A stretch of 64,000 nt of DNA from CALLCD01 sp039196965 (GTDB taxonomy: Bacteria; Pseudomonadota; Alphaproteobacteria; Caulobacterales; Hyphomonadaceae), in the NCBI GenBank assembly GCA_039196965.1, contig JBCCUK010000012.1, forward strand, positions 45,716 to 109,715, read 5' to 3'. Shown here in pieces: positions 17,032 to 26,061 of the stretch (its first letter is position 1; each line of letters opens with the position of its first letter). The notes beneath the pieces were generated by a model, which did no database searches, was not told the DNA's origin, and saw only the letters and a list, made by a program, of their open reading frames with translations. Both the position numbers and the translations under genes were made by a program.

Positions 17032-17637
17032 ATGAGACAGATAGATGATGATTTCCACACCCGTCTGACATCGGGTGTGACGACGACTTGCATTTGTTGG
17101 CGATTGGAGCGCCAAGACGGATTCGTCGTCGGCGTTACGGACCATGATAAATCGCTGCAATTTCGTGGATTGAGTTATGTCCCTGGTTCAGCTGTCGGGA
17201 CCAGTGAGTTCACAAGTTCTGCAGGGCTCAAGCCGGGGCAGGCCGGTGCCGCCGGTTCTCTGTCCAGCGATGCTATCACAGAGGAGGACCTGGTTGATGG
17301 TCTTTGGGATGCAGCAAGGGTAGATGTCTTCAGGGTCGATTGGGAGCATACCGAATATGGTGTGCAGATCTGGTCTGGCCGGTTTTCAGAAATCACCCGC
17401 GGAGAGATTGGTTTCCAGGCGGAACTCGTGTCCCTCAAAGCCGATTTGGAGCGGCCTGTCGGGCGCGTATACTCCCGCCACGGAATAACAACTGACCATT
17501 CGCCTGATGCACAGGACTTCGAGGCTTACAAGGCGAACGGAATCGCCGACGAGTTCCCCGGATTTCCGCATATGCCCGGCAATGATGTGGTTCTGTCAGG
17601 TCCTGCAGTGACGGGTAATGATGGCGGCCAGCGATGA
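17032..17637 (+). CDS. g13: GTA hub protein (DUF2163), internally shortened
   Basis: A 201-residue DUF2163/BR0599-type protein. The N-terminal domain is normal, with TTTCICWRLERQDG, GVTDHDKSL and GFQAELVSLKADLERPVGRVY. The usual following section, with a Cys-Asp-Ala and ARCG motif and later a GCDK...TC motif, is missing: after RVYSR the reading goes almost at once to ADEFPGFPHMPGND, the normal C-terminal motif. RcGTA g13 is about 295 residues. Frame is open throughout, so this is an in-frame internal deletion of roughly 90 residues. The hub normally joins distal tail protein to the tip protein. Confidence 0.82.
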   Translation: MRQIDDDFHTRLTSGVTTTCICWRLERQDGFVVGVTDHDKSLQFRGLSYVPGSAVGTSEFTSSAGLKPGQAGAAGSLSSDAITEEDLVDGLWDAARVDVFRVDWEHTEYGVQIWSGRFSEITRGEIGFQAELVSLKADLERPVGRVYSRHGITTDHSPDAQDFEAYKANGIADEFPGFPHMPGNDVVLSGPAVTGNDGGQR

Positions 17638-18065
17638 CACGGGACGAGGTTATAGGTGTCGCCAGGGAGTGGCTGGGCACGCCTTATCAGCACCAGGTGA
17701 GCGTCAAAGGCGTCGGTACAGACTGTCTTGGTTTGCTGAGGGGGATCTGGCGTGCCTGCGAAGGAGCAGAACCCGAACAGATTCCACCTTATACACCGGA
17801 CTGGGCAGAGCACCGCGAAACGGACAGTTTGACGGATGCTGCGAGATATCACCTGCGCGAGATACCTATTGGTGAAGCCAGATCCGCGGACGTCTTATTG
17901 TTTCGAATGGCGCTCGGTTGCCCGGCGAAACACTGCGCGATTTTGAGCGGTCCCGACAGGATCATCCATGCTTATTGGGGGCGCGCCGTGGTGGAGACGC
18001 GCCTCGTGCCCTGGTGGAAGAGACGCATATCCGGCGCATTTTCATTTCCCAGTATTGAGGACTGA
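17634..18065 (+). CDS. g14: GTA NlpC/P60 cell-wall peptidase
   Basis: A 143-residue NlpC/P60 hydrolase. The catalytic Cys is in VGTDCLGLLRG (residue 31), and the His in CPAKHCAIL (residue 100) with a later IIHAYW. It starts REWLGTPYQHQVS as the family does. It is the RcGTA g14 equivalent, a baseplate peptidase that opens recipient peptidoglycan. The start overlaps g13 (ATGA) and g15 begins three bases after the stop. Confidence 0.9.
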   Translation: MTRDEVIGVAREWLGTPYQHQVSVKGVGTDCLGLLRGIWRACEGAEPEQIPPYTPDWAEHRETDSLTDAARYHLREIPIGEARSADVLLFRMALGCPAKHCAILSGPDRIIHAYWGRAVVETRLVPWWKRRISGAFSFPSIED

Positions 18066-18068
18066 AGC

Positions 18069-21000
18069 ATGGCTCAAATTGCCCTGACCTCCATTGGTCA
18101 AACCTTGGGTTCGGCGCTCCTTCCTGGCGGCGTTGGTGCTTTTGGCATTGGTCTGTCGGGTGCTGCAATCGGCGGTGCGATTGGTGGTTTTGCGGGCAGA
18201 GCTATTGATGGTGTGTTATTTGGCTCGACCCGTGAAGGCCCACGTATCGAAAACATTCGGATTATGGAGTCCCGCGAAGGTGCTGGAATACCTAATGTAT
18301 ACGGAAGGTTTCGTGTTGGTGGGCAAGTTATCTGGGCGGCGAGACTGCTAGAAACCCGCCAGACGGAGCGTGTGGGCGGCGGCAAAGGTGGTCCTCGCGT
18401 CGCAAACTATACGTATACTGCCAGTTTCGCTGTAGCCCTATGTGAAGGACCGATCAATCGAATAGGACGGGTCTGGGCGAATGGAGAAGTCGTTGCACTC
18501 ACGGATTTTAATCATCGTTTGTATACAGGTGCGGACGACCAAAGTCCGGATCCACTGATTGAGGCAATTGAAGGTACCGGGTGTGTCCCCGCTTATCGGG
18601 GTACGGCATATATTGTTTTCGAGGATATGCCGCTTGAACAGTTCGGCAACAGGTTGCCGCAACTCTCATTTGAGATTACGCGCGAAGCACCGACACGCCC
18701 AGGATCGATCGCATTTTCCAAACTTATTGATGGGGTCAATATGATCCCGGCGAGCGGCGAATTTGTTTATGGCACTGAGCCCGTCCGCCAACATTATTTT
18801 CCCGCGATCGAGACACCGGAAAACACTCATATGGGTTCAGCAAGAACAGATATGCTCGCCTCGCTCGATCAATTGGAAAGTGACCTGCCCGAAGTGCGCC
18901 GTGTTGCGCTGACAAATGGCTGGTTTGGAACGGACCTGCGGGCTGGAGTTTGCGAGATACGGCCCGGGGTTGAGACTGAAGAAAAAGAGACCCGACCGTA
19001 TTCTTGGAGCGTTGGCGGGGTCGAGCGAGGCGATGCCTGGTTGATCTCAAGAACTGCCGATGATGGTCCGAGCTTTGGCGGTACACCGGCGGACAGGGCC
19101 GTCGTCGAGGGGCTTCGAGAACTGGTTGGTCGTGGTTTTGACGTAACCATCTCTCCCTTCCTGTTTATGGACATTCCTCCCGGAAATCAGCTGCCAGACC
19201 CCTATGGTAGTTTCGAGCAGGCAGAATTTCCCTGGCGTGGGCGAATTACCGCAAGCGATGGAACGGCAGCTGCGCGAACCGAGATTGAAGCCTTTCTCGG
19301 CGATGCCCGAATGGATGATTTCGAGGTGGAGGATGACGAAATCCGCTGGCAAGGGGATGGTAATGAATGGGGGTTTCGGCGTTTCATTCTACACCATGCG
19401 TACCTCGCTCAGCTTGCTGGTGGCATAGAGTCTTTCCTGGTCGGGTCCGAAATGGTCGGCTTGACCCGTATTCGAGATGACCAGGGACGCTTTCCATATG
19501 TGGAAGGGCTGATTGATCTGGCCGCGGACGTGCGGGCTATTCTTGGTCCTGCTGTGAAAATCTCGTACGCCGCAGATTGGACTGAATACGGAGCTTATGC
19601 GCCTGGCGACGGAAGCGGGGATGTCTTGTTTCCGCTCGATGCGTTGTGGGGCGATCAGAATATCGACTTCATAGGCGTAGATTGGTATCCACCGACGGGA
19701 GATTGGCGAAATGGCAGCGATCACCTTGATGCCTTGGCCGGGTATCTTGGGCCGGATGATCCAGACTATCTGCGCTTCCAAATGGCAGGCGGCGAAGCGT
19801 TTGACTGGTTCTACGCATCGCAGGCGGATCGGGAAAATCAGATCCGTATACCTATCATTGATACTGCACATGGTGAACACTGGGTTTTCCGCCAGAAAGA
19901 CTTGATCGGATGGTGGTCAGCGGAACATTATGAGCGCCCTGGAGGCATACGGTCTCTTTCAAAAACGGATTGGCAACCGGGCACCAAACCGATCCGGCTT
20001 TCGGAGCTCGGTTTTCCGGCTGTCGACAAGGGTGCAAACTCCCCAAATTTATTCCACGATCCTAAAAGTTCCGAGAGCGCCTTTCCGCCATTCTCTACAG
20101 GAGAGCGGGACGACCTCATGCAGCGCAGCGCCTTGAGCGCCGCATTATCTTTCTGGCAGGACAAAACAGCGATTGAGGCCACATATATATGGGCATGGGA
20201 CGCACGCCCGTGGCCCGTTTTTCCTGTACGGGAAGATATCTGGACGGATGGTCCGAACTGGACCGTTGGCCACTGGCTGAACGGTCGAGCAGGTCTCTCT
20301 GAACTTGGGCGAGTCATTGAAGACGTCGCGAGACGCGGCGGTGTCGATATTGATGCGAGCGCCGTTTCGGGTGTGATTGATGGGTACAGCCTGAACGGTG
20401 TCTCAACCGTGCGCGGTGCATTAGCGCCCCTTTTCTCAACATACGATCTTATCTTGATTGAACGTGATGGAAAAATCATCGTTGAGCATTCTCGGAATAT
20501 GCCCATACACAGTTTAGACGGGGAGAGCGTTCTGGAAGGTGGACTGGATCGTACGCGATCTTTGCTCGACAAGCCGCCAGGGTCGTCGCGGCTCACCTAC
20601 ATCGATGGTGCGGACACGTATGATCCAGCAACCGTGAACGTTTTCAACTCCCAAGGTGATCGCGGCGTGGTTATCGATGTGGGTATACCCATTGTCATGA
20701 CAGAAAGCCGGGCAGTGGACTTGGCCGAGCAACTTCTGGCCCGTGCTACCGAACCGGAGAGCATGACCATGGGGCTCGGTCGAGAGTGGAGTTGTTTGGA
20801 GGCCGGCGACCGTCTGAGATTTTCTGATCTCGACGGGGTTTGGCGGATTGTCGATCTAAATGACACTGGCGCAATCGAGTTTCGTTTAGAAAGGGAATTA
20901 GACACCGGGCTGGCCATCCCTCGAACGCTCGAAGCCCCCGCGGTCGTAAATGACCCTCCTCCCGCAACGCCGCCTCAATTCATTCTTATCGATGGGCCCA

Positions 21001-21824
21001 TGCTTCCTGGGCGAAATGGCCAAACCGGACCGCTCGTTGCCACTTTCGGTACCCCGTGGGCACGACCGGTAAGTGTCGAGGCCGGTGCCTCTCCGGAGCT
21101 TCTTGGCAGACGGGCAGTGATAAATGATCCGGTAGGAATTGGCAGGCTCACGGCCCCGTTAGGCCCTGGGGTCTCTGGCCGCTGGGACTATGGGAGCATT
21201 TTGGAGATTGAAATTGCAGAGGAGACATTTCCTTCTTTGAGTGAACTCGCCGTGCTCAATGGGGCTGGGCTTTTGCTTGTCGAGAGTCAGAATAACTGGG
21301 AGCTGCTTGCGTATCGCGAGGCTGAGTTGGTGGCCTCAAACAGATATAGGCTTCGGGCTCTGTTACGGGGTTTGAGGGGCACCGCGAACCGTAATGCAGA
21401 TTTGAATGCGCGATGCCTCATTGTGGATGATCGGTTGCAATCGGTTGTGTTCGATGCCGAGGAAATTGGACTAGATCTGATTTGGCAGGCGGAAGGTCGT
21501 GGTGGGCGAGGGGATGCCAGCAGGTTTGTCTTCGAAAACAAGCAGGCATTGCCCTACGCTCCTGGCCACATCAGCCACGACGGAAATCAGATTAGCTGGG
21601 TAAGGCGGGCAGCCGAGATCGGTGACACTTGGAGAGATGTCAATTGGGAAAATGTTGGCACTTTCGACGTCCAGCATCTGCGCAATGGTACTGTCATGCA
21701 GGCTGACACGGTGAATGAGCCGTTTTGGCGGCTCCCCGATACGGCAATGACCGGTGACAATGTCGAGATACGGGAAATCGGCGCTGATGGACGTGCCGGC
21801 CGCAGCGCATCCATTGAGCTATGA
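18069..21824 (+). CDS. g15: GTA tail tip protein with TIM-barrel-like domain (megatron)
   Basis: A 1251-residue protein, the largest in the window. The first ~60 residues are Gly/Ala-rich and hydrophobic (GGVGAFGIGLSGAAIGGAIG). A baseplate domain with YTYTASFAVALCEGPI follows. The GTA TIM-barrel-like domain covers roughly residues 430-740 with DWTEYG, FIGVDWYPP, PIRLSELGFPAVDKG and YIWAWDARPWPVFP. The C-terminal third is beta-rich and carries receptor-binding-like folds. It corresponds to RcGTA g15, the tip that contacts the recipient cell. It is the last GTA gene of the run; no g12-style head fibre genes follow. Confidence 0.92.
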   Translation: MAQIALTSIGQTLGSALLPGGVGAFGIGLSGAAIGGAIGGFAGRAIDGVLFGSTREGPRIENIRIMESREGAGIPNVYGRFRVGGQVIWAARLLETRQTERVGGGKGGPRVANYTYTASFAVALCEGPINRIGRVWANGEVVALTDFNHRLYTGADDQSPDPLIEAIEGTGCVPAYRGTAYIVFEDMPLEQFGNRLPQLSFEITREAPTRPGSIAFSKLIDGVNMIPASGEFVYGTEPVRQHYFPAIETPENTHMGSARTDMLASLDQLESDLPEVRRVALTNGWFGTDLRAGVCEIRPGVETEEKETRPYSWSVGGVERGDAWLISRTADDGPSFGGTPADRAVVEGLRELVGRGFDVTISPFLFMDIPPGNQLPDPYGSFEQAEFPWRGRITASDGTAAARTEIEAFLGDARMDDFEVEDDEIRWQGDGNEWGFRRFILHHAYLAQLAGGIESFLVGSEMVGLTRIRDDQGRFPYVEGLIDLAADVRAILGPAVKISYAADWTEYGAYAPGDGSGDVLFPLDALWGDQNIDFIGVDWYPPTGDWRNGSDHLDALAGYLGPDDPDYLRFQMAGGEAFDWFYASQADRENQIRIPIIDTAHGEHWVFRQKDLIGWWSAEHYERPGGIRSLSKTDWQPGTKPIRLSELGFPAVDKGANSPNLFHDPKSSESAFPPFSTGERDDLMQRSALSAALSFWQDKTAIEATYIWAWDARPWPVFPVREDIWTDGPNWTVGHWLNGRAGLSELGRVIEDVARRGGVDIDASAVSGVIDGYSLNGVSTVRGALAPLFSTYDLILIERDGKIIVEHSRNMPIHSLDGESVLEGGLDRTRSLLDKPPGSSRLTYIDGADTYDPATVNVFNSQGDRGVVIDVGIPIVMTESRAVDLAEQLLARATEPESMTMGLGREWSCLEAGDRLRFSDLDGVWRIVDLNDTGAIEFRLERELDTGLAIPRTLEAPAVVNDPPPATPPQFILIDGPMLPGRNGQTGPLVATFGTPWARPVSVEAGASPELLGRRAVINDPVGIGRLTAPLGPGVSGRWDYGSILEIEIAEETFPSLSELAVLNGAGLLLVESQNNWELLAYREAELVASNRYRLRALLRGLRGTANRNADLNARCLIVDDRLQSVVFDAEEIGLDLIWQAEGRGGRGDASRFVFENKQALPYAPGHISHDGNQISWVRRAAEIGDTWRDVNWENVGTFDVQHLRNGTVMQADTVNEPFWRLPDTAMTGDNVEIREIGADGRAGRSASIEL

Positions 21825-21892
21825 GCGTGATGCTTCCTTTTCCTGACGAGCCGCATTAGTTATTCGATGTTTCAGGCTTGTAACGGGCGAAA

Positions 21893-22756
21893 ATGGCAGA
21901 TCCTTACGCAACTCTTGGCATCAGCAGATCTGCGGACGCTGATGAAATTCGCCGGGCCTACCGAGCGAAAGCAAAGGCCCTGCATCCCGATCTACATCCC
22001 GGCGACGAGGCCAAAGCGGAAGCTTTCAAGAGAGTTTCCGCTGCATTTGATATCCTGGGCGATGAGGTTAAACGCGGTCAGTTCGACCGGGGGGAGATAG
22101 ATGGGGATGGCAACCCAAAGGGGTTTGCTGGGGGCGGTTTCGGCGGAGGCGGTTTTGAAGGCTCGGCATTCGGGGACTCAGCTTCCGCTGGCGAGGCCTT
22201 TGAAGATATCCTTTCAGGACTTTTCAGGGGTGGACGAGGACGACGAGGCCCAGGCCCGAGAAAAGGCCGGGATGTCCGCTACGCTGTTACAATCGACTTC
22301 GCCGATATCGTTACCGGTGCGCGCCGACGCATGCGCATGTCCGACGGTAGAACCCTCGATGTGAGTATCCCGGCCGGGATCGAAACGGGCCAAACACTTC
22401 GGCTGAAAAGTCAGGGCGAGGCGTCTGCTTATGGCGGCCCCCCGGGGGACGCACTTCTAGAGATCAGCGTAAATTCCCATACAAACTGGACCCGCGACGG
22501 CGATGACATTCGCATGTCTGTCCCCGTGCCGCTTGAAACAGCCGTTTTGGGCGGCACCGTCGATATTGATACGCCATCGGGACCAATTGTGCTTAAAGTC
22601 CCCGAAGGATCTGACACAGGTGCCGTTCTGAGGCTGCGGGGCAAGGGCATACAGAAGGCGGGTAAACCCGGAAATCTCTATGCTCGATTGGAAGTCACTC
22701 TCAACGATCCGTCCGATCCTGAGCTCCGCTCGTTCGCCAGTTCGCGGCGGTCCTGA
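21893..22756 (+). CDS. DnaJ-like co-chaperone (CbpA type)
   Basis: A 287-residue class B J-protein. The J domain (residues 2-68) has DPYATLGISRSADADEIRRAYR and HPD in KALHPDLHPG. A Gly/Phe-rich linker (GGGFGGGGFEG) follows, then the two C-terminal beta domains with DVRYAVTIDFADIVTGA and VKVPEGSDTG-like sequence. The Cys-rich zinc finger of DnaJ is absent. It would stimulate DnaK. It starts 68 bases after the GTA tip gene on the same strand and could be read through from it. Confidence 0.88.
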   Translation: MADPYATLGISRSADADEIRRAYRAKAKALHPDLHPGDEAKAEAFKRVSAAFDILGDEVKRGQFDRGEIDGDGNPKGFAGGGFGGGGFEGSAFGDSASAGEAFEDILSGLFRGGRGRRGPGPRKGRDVRYAVTIDFADIVTGARRRMRMSDGRTLDVSIPAGIETGQTLRLKSQGEASAYGGPPGDALLEISVNSHTNWTRDGDDIRMSVPVPLETAVLGGTVDIDTPSGPIVLKVPEGSDTGAVLRLRGKGIQKAGKPGNLYARLEVTLNDPSDPELRSFASSRRS

Positions 22757-22817
22757 TGAGCCGAATTAAACCGATTTATTCACTGGTCATTCAGTGATGG
22801 CGCGCTAGTAGAGCCTA

Positions 22818-23117
22818 ATGACGCGTAGACTCGCTCTCCTGGTATTAACCGCCGCAATGCTCACTCAGCCGGTACTCGCACAGAGCTGGGCTGAGCCCGG
22901 CACGCGAATTGGTCGTGATTCGAGCGAGAACAGCGGCAATATGCGATTGCAGGAGATCATCAATCGTCTCAAGCGGCAGTATGGCGGTCGTTATGTAACG
23001 TCCAAGCCTATGCCCAGCAAAGCCGACATCAAATGGTATCGTATCGACTGGATCACCGATGATGGACGAAAGATACGGCTCGATGTTGATGCCAAGACGG
23101 GACGGGTCATCCGCTAA
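22818..23117 (+). CDS. Small secreted PepSY-like protein (FeuN-like)
   Basis: A 99-residue protein with a signal peptide (residues 1-21, cleavage after VLA) and a PepSY-like C-terminus: LQEIINRLKRQYGGR, then WYRIDWITDDGRKIRLDVDAKTGRVI. It sits directly before a FeuP-like regulator, whose AAGGAG ribosome binding site overlaps this gene's stop. In Sinorhizobium, as I recall, FeuN is a small periplasmic protein encoded at this position that restrains FeuP-FeuQ signalling. That role here is inferred from position and signal peptide. Confidence 0.72.
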   Translation: MTRRLALLVLTAAMLTQPVLAQSWAEPGTRIGRDSSENSGNMRLQEIINRLKRQYGGRYVTSKPMPSKADIKWYRIDWITDDGRKIRLDVDAKTGRVIR

Positions 23118-23132
23118 GGAGCTCAATAAAAT

Positions 23133-23816
23133 ATGCGAATTCTTGTTGTTGAAGACAATCCTGACTTGCGCCGTCAACTCGCAGACGCGCTCTCCCAGGC
23201 GGGCTATGCGGTAGATCTCGCATCAGATGGCGAAGATGGTCATTTCCTTGGCGATACAGAGCCTTATGACGCTGTCATTCTCGATCTTGGTCTGCCGACC
23301 ATGGATGGCGTAACCATTCTTGAACGCTGGCGCGAAGACGGAAAGAACTTCCCGGTTCTGATACTGACCGCTCGAGACCGCTGGAGTGAGAAGGTTGCAG
23401 GCTTCGACGCCGGCGCTGACGACTATCTTACAAAGCCATTCGTGACGGAGGAACTCCTCGCCAGACTGCGCGCATTGCTGCGCAGGGCTGCGGGGCATTC
23501 TGCCGCTGCGCTCGAATGCGGTGCTCTGCGTGTCGATACGCGGTCTGCACGTGCCACGGTGAATGGCTCCCCCATCAAACTGACGGCCCATGAGTATCGG
23601 GTTCTAGCGTATTTGATGCACCATCAGGGCCGCGTCGTTCCGCGGACTGAGCTTGTGGAACACATTTACGATCAAGACTTCGATCGCGATTCCAATACGA
23701 TTGAGGTTTTCATCGGCCGGTTGCGCAAGAAGATAGGTTCTGACCGCATTGAGACTGAGCGCGGCCTTGGCTACCGCCTTGTAAATCCAGAAGGAGAGCC
23801 CCATCCGGCGCTCTAG
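23133..23816 (+). CDS. feuP: OmpR-family response regulator, FeuP-like
   Basis: A 227-residue regulator. The receiver domain has VVEDNPDLRRQLA with acidic pocket, phospho-acceptor Asp in VILDLGLPTMDG, and Lys in DYLTKPF. The winged-helix C-terminus has LTAHEYRVLAYLMHHQG and DRDSNTIEVFIGRLRKKIG, ending RGLGYRLV. The stretch EDGHFLGDTEPYDAVILD closely resembles rhizobial FeuP. It would bind promoters after phosphorylation by the kinase encoded next. Confidence 0.85.
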   Translation: MRILVVEDNPDLRRQLADALSQAGYAVDLASDGEDGHFLGDTEPYDAVILDLGLPTMDGVTILERWREDGKNFPVLILTARDRWSEKVAGFDAGADDYLTKPFVTEELLARLRALLRRAAGHSAAALECGALRVDTRSARATVNGSPIKLTAHEYRVLAYLMHHQGRVVPRTELVEHIYDQDFDRDSNTIEVFIGRLRKKIGSDRIETERGLGYRLVNPEGEPHPAL

Positions 23817-23857
23817 TTGGTTCTCGCAATATATACTTATGATATGCATCTAGACTA

Positions 23858-25252
23858 ATGATGCTGCATCTCGGGACATCACCAAAAAGCTCTCTGGCGC
23901 GCCGGCTCATGGTCAGCGCCGGAATATCCTCGATCATTGTCCTGACGGCCATAGTGATCGCGCTATCAGCCGTTTATCGCACGCAAATCCTTACAATCTT
24001 GGATGACGAACTTGACCGAACGCTCACGACCCTTGAGCGTTCCGCGGCGACGGATGAGACGGGCAACCTCCTCCCCAATCAGGAACAGCTTCCCTCAGAT
24101 CCTACTTATTCCACCCCATTGTCAGGCCGATACTGGGCGATGGTGCCGCTTGAAGACAACGGCGAATACGGGCGCTATCTGAAGTCAGAGAGCCTGTGGG
24201 ATGATGACATTCCATGGCCGCGTGAAATGGTGGCTGATCTGATCGAGCGCCCCGGTAACATTCTGAGAGCAAGTGGTGTCGGCCCGAATGGGGAGCCATT
24301 ACGCATGGCAGCAGAGGGGCTTTTCCTTGAAAACCGAGATATGCCGGTCATGCTATTCGCTGCTTTTGACCGCACGGAGACCGATAAGGGCGCTCGACGT
24401 TTTGTCTACGTTCTGATTGGCGTGATGATGGCGGTTACGGCGGGAACGCTGTTCGCCCTCTGGTTTGGCATACGTTCGGCGCTACGGCCGCTACAGCGCA
24501 TCGAGGCCGATATTGCCGATATCCGTGAGGGCCGCCAAACCCAATTGGATGGACAATATCCGTCGGAGATTCGCCCACTGAGCGAAGAACTGAACAAGTT
24601 GATGGAGCACAATCGCGGGGTCGTTGAACGGGCGCGAACCCATGTCGGAAATCTCGCCCACGCCCTGAAGACGCCGCTCGCCGTTCTCATGAATGAGGCA
24701 TCAGGAAGCGGCCCGCTCGATGATGTTGTGCGTCGCCAGGCGGGGGCGATGCATGACAATGTGCAGCATTATCTGAAGCGGGCACAGGCGGCTGCCCGTG
24801 CTCAGACGCTCGGGGCCAGAACAGAACTGAGCGTGGTTCTGGCTGATCTCACTCGGTTGCTGAACAAGCTGTTCGCAAGTCGAGATATATCTGTTAGCGC
24901 GGACCCGGCGGCAGGAATTCTGATCCGCGGTGAGAAACAGGATCTTGAGGAAATGGTCGGCAATCTCATGGAGAATGGCTGTAAATGGGCCCGTTCGAAG
25001 GTCCATGTGGCTGTCCAAACAAAGGGCTCGGACATTCTCATCCATATTGACGATGACGGGGATGGGCTGGCGGATGACGAACGTGAAGCTGCGCTGAAAC
25101 GAGGTGTTCGGCTTGATGAAGCGGCACCTGGAACCGGTCTCGGTCTTTCCATCGTGTCTGAACTCGCTGAGCTCCATGAAGGAAAACTAGAGCTGAGCCG
25201 TGCTCCGGAGCTTGGCGGGTTGCGAGCTTCACTGAGACTGCCGAGAGCATGA
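23858..25252 (+). CDS. feuQ: Sensor histidine kinase, FeuQ-like
   Basis: A 464-residue membrane kinase. Two membrane helices (about residues 21-43 and 183-205) enclose a periplasmic sensor domain of some 140 residues. A HAMP region follows (ALRPLQRIEADIADIREG). The H box is NLAHALKTPLAVL, and the ATPase domain has ENGCKWARSKV, DDDGDGLADDE and GTGLGLSIVSEL. It phosphorylates the FeuP-like regulator. Its stop overlaps the ATG of ccmI, tying the two-component system to cytochrome c maturation in one transcript. Confidence 0.85.
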   Translation: MMLHLGTSPKSSLARRLMVSAGISSIIVLTAIVIALSAVYRTQILTILDDELDRTLTTLERSAATDETGNLLPNQEQLPSDPTYSTPLSGRYWAMVPLEDNGEYGRYLKSESLWDDDIPWPREMVADLIERPGNILRASGVGPNGEPLRMAAEGLFLENRDMPVMLFAAFDRTETDKGARRFVYVLIGVMMAVTAGTLFALWFGIRSALRPLQRIEADIADIREGRQTQLDGQYPSEIRPLSEELNKLMEHNRGVVERARTHVGNLAHALKTPLAVLMNEASGSGPLDDVVRRQAGAMHDNVQHYLKRAQAAARAQTLGARTELSVVLADLTRLLNKLFASRDISVSADPAAGILIRGEKQDLEEMVGNLMENGCKWARSKVHVAVQTKGSDILIHIDDDGDGLADDEREAALKRGVRLDEAAPGTGLGLSIVSELAELHEGKLELSRAPELGGLRASLRLPRA

Positions 25253-25899
25253 TCTTTTTCGTGTGGTTCTTTGGGCTGGGTGCCATACTCGCTTCGGCTG
25301 CACTTGTGCGGCGAGCTGGGCTAGGCGATCGCGCTGTTATCGTCGTCCTTCTAGCGAGCTTGGCCGCAGTGATCGGTTACATCACCGTCGGAAGTCCGAA
25401 CCTGCCCGATCTTCCCCATGCGCAACGCATCGCTGAAATTGATGAGAAAGACGCAACGAGCTTGTCGACGGCGGAAACGCTGGCACTGCTTGAACAGCGC
25501 GTGAAGGCGTATCCCGAGACACCTCAACCTCACTTTTTCATTGGTGAAATCATGCAGAGTCAGGGGCGCGAGAGGGACGCAATACGTGCATTCCAGTCCT
25601 CGCTGCGCCGGGATCCCTCCTTTGTGCCTGCCTTGACTGCGATGGCAGATAGTTTGACACGGCTTAACAAGGGTCGGGTGAATGCCGAAGCAAAGCGGCT
25701 CTATGCCCGCGCTGTGGCGATCGAGCCTGATCAGGCCCGTGCAGGATTTATGGCCGGACTGTCCGATTGGCAGGCCGGTGAAAAACCCCTTGCGCGAAGC
25801 CGCTGGGATACCGTTGCCAGCGGATTGCCGGACGGCGACCCTCAGTTAAGACTGCTCGCATCCTTGGTAGAGCAGGCCGAAGCGGGCGCATTTGATTGA
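25249..25899 (+). CDS. ccmI: Cytochrome c maturation protein CcmI/CycH (TPR)
   Basis: A 216-residue membrane protein with two N-terminal membrane helices (residues 3-20 and 30-48) and a periplasmic TPR domain: ETLALLEQRVKAYPETPQPHFFIG, then AIRAFQSSLRRDPSFVPALTAMAD and AKRLYARAVAIEPDQ. CcmI presents apocytochrome c to the haem ligation complex. It is shorter than two-domain CcmI proteins. Start overlaps feuQ (ATGA). ccmE follows after an unusually long 160-base gap. Confidence 0.8.
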   Translation: MIFFVWFFGLGAILASAALVRRAGLGDRAVIVVLLASLAAVIGYITVGSPNLPDLPHAQRIAEIDEKDATSLSTAETLALLEQRVKAYPETPQPHFFIGEIMQSQGRERDAIRAFQSSLRRDPSFVPALTAMADSLTRLNKGRVNAEAKRLYARAVAIEPDQARAGFMAGLSDWQAGEKPLARSRWDTVASGLPDGDPQLRLLASLVEQAEAGAFD

Positions 25900-26061
25900 T
25901 GAGAAAGCCGTTTAAGACTCGATCAATTGAGCAGTGCGAGTGTTTAGGGACGCGGTCTCAAAGCCGACATATAGATCTCCAAACCTTGTCTGGATGCATC
26001 TTTTTTCCCTGCGGCAGCTGGCCATCTGGTTTGATCGAACCAAGTTTCTATAAGCGTAGAA

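Noticed and set aside
9631..21824. The phage-like block as an integrated prophage
   Set aside because: Gene set and order match a gene transfer agent; no integrase, lysogeny, replication or holin genes and no att-like repeats are seen.
25900..26061. The 160-base gap between ccmI and ccmE as a hidden gene
   Set aside because: The only ORF (25896-26129) overlaps ccmE out of frame and its product looks random.
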